From NCBI GenBank assembly GCA_020442065.1, contig JAGRKZ010000009.1:1-32306 (forward strand): DNA of 32,306 nucleotides, in the 5' to 3' direction. The notes beneath the pieces are model-generated. The model worked only from the letters and a program-made list of their open reading frames with translations. It was not told the origin of the DNA and did no database searches. Source of the stretch: Bauldia sp. (GTDB lineage: Bacteria > Pseudomonadota > Alphaproteobacteria > Rhizobiales > Kaistiaceae). Below, in pieces: positions 24,979 through 31,324 of this stretch (its first letter is position 1; the number at the start of each line of letters is the position of its first letter). The position numbers and the translations under genes are program-made.

Positions 24979-25170
24979 GGACGCCTGAGCGTGACCTCGT
25001 GAACAGGTACAGATGGGCCGTCTAGATGGGCGCGCCGCGACGGTCTGCCAAGCGCCGCCACCGCCGGCCGGATCGGGCCGCGACAATCCGAAAAACGGCA
25101 GGGCCTGTCAATTGCAGCCGGAAAGCGCCGAAATCTGCGGATTCCGATGCTCGGCCCTTGCGCAGAAGAT

Positions 25171-25225
25171 CGCGTTATGATTACATTGTCATAGATAACA
25201 TATACTTATGGTTGTATCTCATGCA
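25171..25225 (+). promoter_or_regulatory. AT-rich promoter region before the small ORF
   Basis: A sharply AT-rich stretch in otherwise GC-rich DNA. It contains TTGTCA (25186–25191) and a good -10, TATACT (25201–25206), but no -35 at the normal distance from that -10. Transcription from the -10 would start near 25213, which fits translation from ATG 25247 rather than ATG 25208. It lies in the divergent gap shared with topA. Confidence 0.45.
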
Positions 25226-25246
25226 AAAACAGGCGCACGCCGGACC

Positions 25247-25435
25247 ATGAAGATGCGACCGGACCTGGGGCCGGCTGCGCGAAGTTCGCGTGACACCGCA
25301 CAGTACATAGAAACGATGGCCAAGGAGATGAAGCAGCTCGCGGCGCGGGCCGATCTCGGGTTCCTCGCCTATCTCCTCGCCATGGTCGAGGACGATGCAT
25401 CCGCGACAGTCCGGCGGCTCGCGCCAGGAGACTGA
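25247..25435 (+). CDS. Small conserved helical protein, function unknown
   Basis: A 62-aa protein with the core RDTAQYIETMAKEMKQLAARADL, then GFLAYLLAMVEDDA. This pattern (D-T-A-x-Y-I, a helix ending in Met-x-x-x-A, then LAYLL-x-M) is familiar from very small Rhizobiales hypotheticals of similar length. The first ATG of the frame, at 25208, lies inside the predicted promoter; ATG 25247 or 25253 is preferred, with a weak CCGGA ribosome site. It is divergent from topA and convergent with the sulfotransferase gene (23-nt gap). Nothing indicates a catalytic role. Confidence 0.58.
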   Translation: MKMRPDLGPAARSSRDTAQYIETMAKEMKQLAARADLGFLAYLLAMVEDDASATVRRLAPGD

Positions 25436-25458
25436 TCCGGCCAAGATCGATCCCGTGC

Positions 25459-26337
25459 TCACGCCGTCCGGGTCGGTGGAGGTCTGCCCTTTCGACGACG
25501 TCGCGGCATTCGTCCGTGGTGCGGCGGTGCGGGATCGAAGCGCAACTCGAAGCCCGCGGCGGGATGGGTCTTGGCATGGGCGACGCAGGCGGCATAGAGA
25601 GCGGCATCCTCGGCGTAAGCCTCCTTGATCCGCTCGGCGCGTCCCCCGCGCATGAAACTCGCCTTCCCGGGAAGACTCCCGATCGACTGGTAGCGCTCGA
25701 TGAGCACCTTTGCCGACAGGCTCGGCGCCGCGTCATCCTCGTATGCGGCGGCAGTCGTGGCATTGACCGGGCGATCGAAGTACCGCGAACCCTTTTCCTC
25801 GCCGATCAGCCGCTTCATCGCTGCGGCCAGGTGATGGATGTCGATGACATCGGTGTAGACGGTCGGGGCGAGATGCCAGGTCTGCGGCCAGAAGTGCTTG
25901 TTGAGGGCATTGCGCCGGGTACCGGGACGCGGGAGTTGCTCGTCGAGCAACTCGTCGAAGCTGATGCTCGCAACGTCACCGCCGTGCATTCTTCGGCTCA
26001 ACTTCCGCTTCAACCGAGTGGAACGAGCGTTCATGACGATGAGGTTGACGAAGGCTGATATGTAGCGGTCGACCGGATCGCGGAGCACCACCACCCGACG
26101 CTCGCACTGTTCCACCTCATCGAGCGTGCGCAGGCCGTGCTTGGCCGCCATGAAGTCGATGTCCCGCTCCCAGTCGGCAGGAACGTATCCGTGCGGCGAT
26201 TCCTGGACGAACAACTGCTTCCAGGCCGAGCAGGCGTTCTTGCGGATGTAGCAATAGGCGATGGACGTGTGTCCGACCGTGATGGCGAAGTGCGAGCGGA
26301 TTGGCTTCCGGTCCCGATGTGGCCGATCCCGCTTCAT
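25459..26337 (-). CDS. Sulfotransferase-family protein
   Basis: A 292-aa protein resembling carbohydrate (HNK-1/chondroitin-type) sulfotransferases. The motif YIRKNACSAWKQLF (about residues 30–43) fits the 5'-phosphosulfate loop of PAPS binding, and VVVLRDPVDRYISAF (about 82–96) the 3'-phosphate site. NKHFWPQTW (near 145) is also family-like. The tail is Arg/Pro-rich. It would transfer sulfate from PAPS to a surface glycan or similar acceptor; no PAPS genes are nearby. ATG 26337 is used, 8 nt past the dprA stop; GTG 26346 overlaps that stop and has no ribosome site. It is probably cotranscribed with plsY–dprA, sitting where topA would normally follow. Confidence 0.77.
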   Translation of the reverse strand: MKRDRPHRDRKPIRSHFAITVGHTSIAYCYIRKNACSAWKQLFVQESPHGYVPADWERDIDFMAAKHGLRTLDEVEQCERRVVVLRDPVDRYISAFVNLIVMNARSTRLKRKLSRRMHGGDVASISFDELLDEQLPRPGTRRNALNKHFWPQTWHLAPTVYTDVIDIHHLAAAMKRLIGEEKGSRYFDRPVNATTAAAYEDDAAPSLSAKVLIERYQSIGSLPGKASFMRGGRAERIKEAYAEDAALYAACVAHAKTHPAAGFELRFDPAPPHHGRMPRRRRKGRPPPTRTA

Positions 26338-26345
26338 GCCTGCCA

Positions 26346-27467
26346 CTACACCATCGACACGCGCTGGCCGGGATGACGCTCGAGCCGTCCTGCCAGCGCC
26401 AGCTCGAGCAGCACGAGATGCACGACCGCCGGTCGCACTCTGGCGAAACGGATGATCTCATCGATCTCCACCGGTGTCGGGCCAAGTGCCTCCAGTACCC
26501 GCGCCCGCTCGTCGTCGCCGACCTCGCCGGGAACGATCGGCTCACCTTCCGGCTCTTCGACGTCGTCGCGGCCGATCCGTCCCCGCATTGGATCGATCTC
26601 GGCAATCACATCTTCCGCAGTGGTCGCCATAAGGGCACCGTCCTTGATCAGGCGATTGGAGCCGGCGGCGCGCGGATCCAGCGGCGATCCCGGCGCGGCA
26701 AAGACCAGGCGGCCCTGGTCGGCCGCGCGGCGGGCAGTAATCAGGGACCCCGACCGTTCCGCTGCCTCGATGACCACGACGGCCAGAGATACGCCGGAAA
26801 TGATACGGTTGCGGCGGGGGAAATCGCGCCCGCGCGGCTCGTGGCCGAACGGCATCTCGCCGATCAGCGCGCCACCGCCAGACGCGATGCGCGCGGCAAG
26901 ATCGGCATGCTCAGGCGGGTAGATGTCGGACAGGCCACCCGCCAGAACCGCCACGGTGCCCGTCGCCAACGCGGCCTCGTGGGCGGCACCATCGATGCCG
27001 CGCGCGAGGCCCGATGCGACGACGTAGCCGGCCTCGCCGAGGCCGCGGGCGACCATCGAGGCGAATTTCCGTCCCGCGACTGACGCGTTGCGCGAGCCAA
27101 CGATGGCGACCATCGGACGTGACAGGGCCACCGTATCGCCGATGACGGAGATCAGCGGCGGCGCGTCGGCGACATGGCGGAGGGCGTCCGGATAATCGGC
27201 TTCGCCCATGGCGACAAATCGCCCGCCGCGCCGACGGAGCGCCTCGACTTCCTGTTCGGCTTCCGCCTCCGCACAGATGCGGATCGAGCGCCCACCGCGG
27301 CGGGCGAGCTCGGGTGCCGCCGCTAGAGCCGCTTCGCCGCTGCCGAAGTGGTTGATCAGCTCCCGAAAGGTGACGGGCCCGACATTTTCGCTGCGAATGA
27401 GGCGGAGCCAGGCAAGTCGCTGGCGGTCGCTGAGTTGCAGCGCCGGGCCGCCACGTCCGGCGGTCAT
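26346..27467 (-). CDS. dprA: DNA processing protein DprA
   Basis: A 373-aa protein that loads RecA on incoming single-stranded DNA during natural transformation. An N-terminal SAM-like region is followed by the Rossmann-like fold with [55 protein letters not shown] and [11 protein letters not shown]-terminal winged helix ([18 protein letters not shown]) ends the protein, as usual in alphaproteobacterial DprA. ATG 27467 overlaps the plsY stop in ATGA, so the two are coupled; the much longer frame upstream is a shadow of plsY. Presence of dprA alone does not show natural competence. Confidence 0.95.
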   Translation of the reverse strand: MTAGRGGPALQLSDRQRLAWLRLIRSENVGPVTFRELINHFGSGEAALAAAPELARRGGRSIRICAEAEAEQEVEALRRRGGRFVAMGEADYPDALRHVADAPPLISVIGDTVALSRPMVAIVGSRNASVAGRKFASMVARGLGEAGYVVASGLARGIDGAAHEAALATGTVAVLAGGLSDIYPPEHADLAARIASGGGALIGEMPFGHEPRGRDFPRRNRIISGVSLAVVVIEAAERSGSLITARRAADQGRLVFAAPGSPLDPRAAGSNRLIKDGALMATTAEDVIAEIDPMRGRIGRDDVEEPEGEPIVPGEVGDDERARVLEALGPTPVEIDEIIRFARVRPAVVHLVLLELALAGRLERHPGQRVSMV

Positions 27468-28075
27468 GTCTTGCCGCCGATGCGGGTTTCCGTCCCGGCG
27501 ATCAGGCGGCGGATATTCTCGGCATGGCGCCACCACAGGATCACGGTGAGTACAACGAACAGCCCGCCGACGCGATCGTGGAAGAAGACGATGAGAACCA
27601 GCGGTGTGATGACGCTGGCAATGAGGGCGCTCAGCGAGGAGTAGCGGGTGAAATAGGCGGTGATCAGCCAGGCGCCGGCGAACGCGAGCACGGCCGGCCA
27701 CGCCGGTCCGGGCAGGGCGAGACCGATCAGCACACCGAGATAGGTCGCCACGCCCTTGCCGCCCTTGAACTTGAGCCAGACCGGGAAGACATGGCCGAGG
27801 AAGGCGCCGAGGCCGGCGAGCATTGCCCCGTCGGGTCCGAACAGCGCCGAGGCGATCAGCACCGCAACCGTACCCTTGAGGCAGTCGGCGACGAGCGTCG
27901 CCGCGGCGAGGTCGCGCCGGCCCGTGCGCAGCACATTGGTTGCGCCGATATTGCCCGAGCCAATGGTGCGAAGATCTCCGGCGCCGGCCAAGCGGGTGAA
28001 GATCAGCCCGAACGGGATCGAGCCGAGCAGATAGCCCAGGGCGAGCGCCGCGATGAGGCTCAGGCTTGAGGGCAT
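27464..28075 (-). CDS. plsY: Glycerol-3-phosphate acyltransferase PlsY
   Basis: A 203-aa inner-membrane enzyme that transfers the acyl group of acyl-phosphate to glycerol-3-phosphate, the first step of phospholipid synthesis. Conserved motifs are [12 protein letters not shown] (about residues 14–25), [30 protein letters not shown] and a later TRYSSLSAL. Five to six membrane helices are evident. ATG 28075 gives the standard N-terminus; a longer TTG form from 28120 is unlikely. It heads the plsY–dprA unit with a 4-nt ATGA overlap, a common rhizobial order, and is divergent from the SDR gene. Confidence 0.95.
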   Translation of the reverse strand: MPSSLSLIAALALGYLLGSIPFGLIFTRLAGAGDLRTIGSGNIGATNVLRTGRRDLAAATLVADCLKGTVAVLIASALFGPDGAMLAGLGAFLGHVFPVWLKFKGGKGVATYLGVLIGLALPGPAWPAVLAFAGAWLITAYFTRYSSLSALIASVITPLVLIVFFHDRVGGLFVVLTVILWWRHAENIRRLIAGTETRIGGKT

Positions 28076-28245
28076 GAAGGGATGGCACTCCGGCTCTGGC
28101 AGACGGCACCGTATGCGCAACAGCGGGTTACGGGCAACATCGGGTTATGTCGCGGTGCGAAAGCCCGGCGCGATCACCGTAGCTCTTTCGCGCGCCGGGC
28201 CGGTCGGCTAGCTTCCGGCGCCATTGGAAGACGGAGGGAATGGGA

Positions 28246-29028
28246 ATGACGGACGGCTTCAAGGGACTGGCGGGGACGGTGGGAATCGTCACTGGCGCGG
28301 CGAAGGGAATCGGCGAGGGCGTTGCCCGGACGCTGCACGCGGCGGGGATGAAGCTCGCGCTCGCCGACGTCGACGGGGAGGGACTGAAAGCGCTTGCCGC
28401 GGATCTCGGCGGTGACGTTCTCGTCGCCCAGCTCGACGTCACCGACGGCAAGGCGGTCGAGGCCTTCGTCGCCGAGACCGAGAAGTCGCTCGGTCCGGTT
28501 GACCGGCTCGCCCACATCGTCGGCATCCAGCGTTTCGGCAAGGTCGCCGACCTGTCCGAGGCCGATTTCGATGCGATGTTCGCCGTCAACGTCAAGGGCG
28601 CGTTCCTGGTGGTTCAGGCGGTCGGCAAGCGGATGATCCCCCGCAAGCGCGGCGCCATCGTCGCCATTGCCTCCACCGCGGCACGCACGCCGCGCATCGG
28701 CCAGGGCGGCTATTGCGCCTCAAAGGCGGCGGTGGCGCAGCTGATGTGCGTCGCCGGGATGGAGCTCGCGCCCTACGACATCCGGGTCAATTGCGTGTCG
28801 CCCGGCGTCACCGACACCGGGATGGTGCAGCGGTTGATGGCGACGATGCCCAATACCGACGTTGTCACCCGCGGTGACCTCGACACCTTTCGCGTCGGTG
28901 TGCCCCTCGGCCGCGTGGCCCGCTCGGTTGAGATCGCCGACGTCGTGGCATTCCTGCTCTCCGACCATGCGAGCTACCTGACCATGCAGGACGTGGTCGT
29001 CGACGGCGGCGCCGCGCTCGGGGCCTGA
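28246..29028 (+). CDS. Short-chain dehydrogenase, EntA-like
   Basis: A 260-aa classical SDR. The NAD(P) motif TGAAKGIG is at 16–23, and the catalytic residues are Ser143 (IASTAA), Tyr156 and Lys160 (GGYCASKAAV). The C-terminal part (MELAPYDIRVNCVSPGVTDTGM, then LQRLM, later VPLGRVA and VVVDGGAALGA) resembles 2,3-dihydro-2,3-dihydroxybenzoate dehydrogenases (EntA/DhbA). No other catecholate siderophore genes are present, so this name is only family-level. ATG 28246 is chosen because GGAGG at 28233–28237 is 8 nt away; the ATG at 28240 would be only 2 nt from it. It is divergent from plsY and convergent with the RidA-family gene. Confidence 0.82.
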   Translation: MTDGFKGLAGTVGIVTGAAKGIGEGVARTLHAAGMKLALADVDGEGLKALAADLGGDVLVAQLDVTDGKAVEAFVAETEKSLGPVDRLAHIVGIQRFGKVADLSEADFDAMFAVNVKGAFLVVQAVGKRMIPRKRGAIVAIASTAARTPRIGQGGYCASKAAVAQLMCVAGMELAPYDIRVNCVSPGVTDTGMVQRLMATMPNTDVVTRGDLDTFRVGVPLGRVARSVEIADVVAFLLSDHASYLTMQDVVVDGGAALGA

Positions 29029-29056
29029 AACGGAGGAAAGCCCGTCGTGCCGGCGG

Positions 29057-29527
29057 TCAGGCCTCGATCTCGGCGAAGAGGATGACCAGGGACGTACAGT
29101 CGAGGGGCATCACCGGGTTGGTGTAGATCATCCGCGTGTGACGGCCCCTCTCGCCGAACGCGGTGTTGATCAGGTCGGAGGCCCCGTTCAGGCATGCCGG
29201 ATGGTCCCGGTAGTCGTCGGCGACGCCGAGCACGCCTTCCATCCGGACGATGCGACTGACCTTCGACAGCTCGCCGACCGCCTCCTTGATCTGGGCGATG
29301 GCGTTGAGGCAGGAGAGCTGGCAGGACTTGTAGCCGTCCTCGCCCGAGACCTCGCGGCCGATCTTGCCGACATAAGCGAGCTTGCCGTCACGCCACGGCA
29401 GGTTGCCCGAGGTCATCACCAGGTTTCCGGTGATGACCCATGGAACGTAGTTGGCGACGGCGCCGGCCGGCGGAGGCAGCGACAGTCCGAGGTCGGCGAT
29501 CCGCTGTTCAGGGGTCGTAGCGGTCAT
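29057..29527 (-). CDS. RidA/YjgF-family protein
   Basis: A 156-aa RidA-superfamily protein, the fold that hydrolyses reactive enamine/imine intermediates in its best-known members. It begins MTATTPEQRIADLGLSLPPPAG and contains NLVMTSGNLPWRDG, CLNAIAQIKEAVGELSKV, VRMEGVLGVADDY, and ACLNGASDLINTAFGERGRHTR. This is the longer subfamily common in alphaproteobacteria. The arginine in GRHTR aligns with the usual carboxylate-binding Arg105, while the C-terminus (LVILFAEIEA) departs from the canonical VEVEAIA. ATG 29527 has GGAGGG 8 nt upstream, but that site is buried in a 10-bp hairpin. It lies downstream of the YccF gene on the same strand. Confidence 0.88.
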   Translation of the reverse strand: MTATTPEQRIADLGLSLPPPAGAVANYVPWVITGNLVMTSGNLPWRDGKLAYVGKIGREVSGEDGYKSCQLSCLNAIAQIKEAVGELSKVSRIVRMEGVLGVADDYRDHPACLNGASDLINTAFGERGRHTRMIYTNPVMPLDCTSLVILFAEIEA

Positions 29528-29535
29528 CTGGGCAT

Positions 29536-29564
29536 CCCTCCGGCCGGGTTCGTGGGCCGGAGGG
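29536..29564 (-). promoter_or_regulatory. Hairpin sequestering the ribosome binding site of the RidA-family gene
   Basis: CCCTCCGGCC (29536–29545) and GGCCGGAGGG (29555–29564) form a perfect 10-bp stem with a 9-nt loop. In the minus-strand transcript the 3' arm contains GGAGGG, which ends 8 nt before the AUG at 29527, so the folded RNA would hide the ribosome site. There is no U-tract after it, which argues against a terminator. The structure is seen; regulation is inferred. Confidence 0.6.
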
Positions 29565-29569
29565 TAGCG

Positions 29570-29610
29570 CGTCAATCGGTACAAGCGAAGGCGCTCCGAC
29601 CCGATTGACG
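29570..29610. repeat. 10-bp inverted repeat between the YccF and RidA-family genes
   Basis: CGTCAATCGG (29570–29579) and CCGATTGACG (29601–29610) are exact inverted copies 21 nt apart, immediately downstream of the YccF stop. It could be an operator for a dimeric regulator of the RidA-family gene or a weak terminator stem. No U-tract is present. Confidence 0.5.
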
Positions 29611-29616
29611 GAACCC

Positions 29617-30045
29617 TTACATCTGCCCCGCCCGCGGCGCGGCCAGCATCTCGCGCGGCACGATCTCCTTGCCGATCGGCCAGAGGGCAATGCCCGCGAG
29701 TTTGAGATGGGCCCAGGCGAAGGGTAGGCCGATGATGGTGATGGCAAGGCCGGCGGCGGTGATCAGGTGGCCGAGGGCGAGCCACCAGCCGGCAAGCACC
29801 AGCCAGATGAGATTGCCCAGCGTGCCGAATGGGCCGGTGCCGAAGTCGCTCTCCCCCCGGAACCATTCGCGGTCGACCGCGGCGAAGCCGAAGGGGAGAA
29901 AGGCGTAGCGGGCGATGTTGAAGGCCGCGCGCGCCCATGGGATGCCGATGATCGTGACCGCCATGATCGCCGCTGCGATCAGCCAGCCGACCGCCATCCA
30001 CAAGCCACCGAAGACGATCCAGAGGACGTTGAGAAGGAGGTTCAT
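29617..30045 (-). CDS. YccF-domain inner membrane protein
   Basis: A 142-aa membrane protein with two copies of the YccF motif. The first half has LLLNVLWIVFGGLWMAVGWL and IMAVTIIGIPWARAAFNIARYAFLPFG; the second has LGNLIWLVLAGWWLALGHL and LAITIIGLPFAWAHLKLAGIALWPIG. The repeated TIIG(I/L)P turn and the four hydrophobic segments are diagnostic. The role is not established. ATG 30045 starts directly with MNLLLNVLW and has GGGGAA upstream. It sits between the curli genes (after a strong hairpin) and the RidA-family gene, all on the minus strand. Confidence 0.88.
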   Translation of the reverse strand: MNLLLNVLWIVFGGLWMAVGWLIAAAIMAVTIIGIPWARAAFNIARYAFLPFGFAAVDREWFRGESDFGTGPFGTLGNLIWLVLAGWWLALGHLITAAGLAITIIGLPFAWAHLKLAGIALWPIGKEIVPREMLAAPRAGQM

Positions 30046-30130
30046 GGGCCACGGTTCCCCGCGAGCGCAAGGCGCCGATAGGCCTCGCATCGCCGGGGAT
30101 ATGGTCCCGATTGCGCCTTGTCACAAGCAG

Positions 30131-30161
30131 CGGGCCGCGGAGCCAGCCACTCCGCGGCCCG
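30131..30161 (-). terminator. 12-bp perfect hairpin downstream of csgH
   Basis: CGGGCCGCGGAG (30131–30142) and CTCCGCGGCCCG (30150–30161) form a perfect 12-bp GC-rich stem with a 7-nt loop, 34 nt beyond the csgH-like stop. No U-run follows on either strand, but the stability and position make termination or 3'-end protection of the curli transcript likely. Confidence 0.6.
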
Positions 30162-30195
30162 AGGCGGCCAACGCCGCGAGGTACTGATCCGGCGG

Positions 30196-30576
30196 TCAAG
30201 ACTGCGGGAAGCGGCGCTCGCAGGCGATGACGCCTCCGGACCAGCGAACGGTCAGCTCGGCGGCGATCGAACCCTTGCGCTCGAACACGGCGGTGCCGAG
30301 CTCGGTCGGGATGCCGGGAACGGTCTCGAAATCACCGCTCTGGGACGTGACCGCGGTTCCGGAGCGCGCGGTCTTGGAGACGGTGAAATCGTAGGAGCCT
30401 GCGAGCGGGATTCCGGACCACGCCACCGGCACGACTTCGCGGCCGATCGCGGTATCGCTGATCCTGATCTCGCAGCCGAGCGGCGAAGGGCCGTCGTCCA
30501 TCACGCCGGCGGCAACGGCTGCGCCGACCGCCGCGGGAACCACAAGGGCCGGAAGAAGAAGACGGGCAAGGAACAT
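30196..30576 (-). CDS. csgH: CsgH-like curli chaperone/inhibitor
   Basis: A 126-aa exported protein. The signal peptide is MFLARLLLPALVVPAAVGAAVAA. The mature domain has a beta-sandwich look, with SYDFTVSKTARSG, SQSGDFETVPG and Cys35/Cys119 (LGCEI and IACERR), which may pair as a disulfide. The pattern GSY..(T/V)VSK...G then Q.GDF matches CsgH, a periplasmic protein of alphaproteobacteria known to stop curli subunits from forming amyloid too early. It lies 60 nt downstream of the curlin-repeat gene, which strongly supports this. ATG 30576 has GGAGG 8 nt upstream; the TTG at 30591 is rejected. Confidence 0.8.
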   Translation of the reverse strand: MFLARLLLPALVVPAAVGAAVAAGVMDDGPSPLGCEIRISDTAIGREVVPVAWSGIPLAGSYDFTVSKTARSGTAVTSQSGDFETVPGIPTELGTAVFERKGSIAAELTVRWSGGVIACERRFPQS

Positions 30577-30636
30577 CGGTAATGCCTCCAATCGGGTCCG
30601 GCGCCGCGGAGCGCGCCGCCGGACACTCGGCGGGGA

Positions 30637-31071
30637 TCAGTTGCCCTGGATCACCACGGCCATGTTGCCGTTGCCGCGCTGATGGGTCTCGGCCTCGAGG
30701 CCGTTGCCGATCTGGATCGTGGCGGCGACGTTGTTGCGGCCCTTCTGGGTGGTGATCGCCTGGTTGTTCTTACCCATCTGGGCGACGCCGATGAGGTTGT
30801 TCTTCCCGCTCTGGTAGCTGAAGGCGTAGTTGAACTTGCCCTGCTGCCCCGCGATCATCCGGTTGTTATTGCCGTTCTGCTCGGACTGCAGCGTGTTCCG
30901 CTTGCCCTTCTGCCAGATGCGCGTGAAGTTGCCGTTGCCGTTCTGGACCGCGGCGGCGGCGTGACCGTTGCCGCGCTGGTCGATGACGACGCGGCTGCCG
31001 GCGCTGGCCTCGCTCAGTCCGAGAGCGGTGGTGAGCCCGAGCGCGCCTAGGGCAATGGCGAATCTGTTCAT
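30637..31071 (-). CDS. Curlin-repeat protein (CsgA/CsgB-like amyloid subunit)
   Basis: A 144-aa exported protein with signal peptide MNRFAIALGALGLTTALGLSEASA. The mature part is almost entirely ten tandem 11-residue units (residues 32–141) of the form Q-x-G-x-x-N-x5, for example QNGNNNRMIAG and QSGKNNLIGVA, ending in a truncated QGN. This is the curlin repeat, in which Gln and Asn ladders stack into the beta-solenoid of curli amyloid. It could be the major subunit or the nucleator; sequence alone does not decide. A csgH-like gene follows, so the pair is likely an operon. No CsgG, CsgE or CsgF secretion genes are in the window. Confidence 0.88.
   Translation of the reverse strand: MNRFAIALGALGLTTALGLSEASAGSRVVIDQRGNGHAAAAVQNGNGNFTRIWQKGKRNTLQSEQNGNNNRMIAGQQGKFNYAFSYQSGKNNLIGVAQMGKNNQAITTQKGRNNVAATIQIGNGLEAETHQRGNGNMAVVIQGN
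30649..30978 (-). repeat. Ten tandem 33-bp units encoding curlin repeats
   Basis: The 330-bp region codes for ten exactly 11-residue units. All ten begin Gln-x-Gly; the sixth residue is Asn in eight units, His in the first (QRGNGH) and Leu in the ninth (QIGNGL). There is no insertion or linker between units. The nucleotide copies have diverged, so the periodicity is protein-level and old rather than a fresh duplication. Confidence 0.85.
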
Positions 31072-31162
31072 TTGTCCTGATCTCCTGCTGCTCGCTTCCG
31101 ATTGACCCCTCGCGCTCCGGAAGCCGACGGACGGAGACTAGGCATGCGCCGATGCATCCGCT

Positions 31163-31189
31163 CTGAACGGGCTGTTGCCCGCGGTTCAG
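31163..31189. promoter_or_regulatory. Inverted repeat between the curli genes and glnD
   Basis: CTGAAC (31163–31168) and GTTCAG (31184–31189) are inverted copies flanking a second pair, GGGC and GCCC, in the 253-nt divergent gap. It could be a binding site for a regulator of the curli operon or glnD. No standard promoter boxes were identified near it. Confidence 0.35.
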
Positions 31190-31324
31190 CTTGAACGCGG
31201 CGAGGCCGTCGTGGCGGCCTGCGCGAGGACCGGGCGGCAGCGGTGCCATATCGCGCCAGCGGCATGGCGCTGCGACGATAATGCAGCTAGGGTCCGCGCC
31301 AACTGCGACTCTGCGGACCGTGCA

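Noticed and set aside
25011..25031. AGATGGGC direct repeat upstream of topA
   Set aside because: Short, only two copies 13 nt apart, and no link to a known regulator.
30682..31050. 122-aa plus-strand frame opposite the curli gene
   Set aside because: Antisense of the regular repeat; its own periodicity simply mirrors the curlin units.
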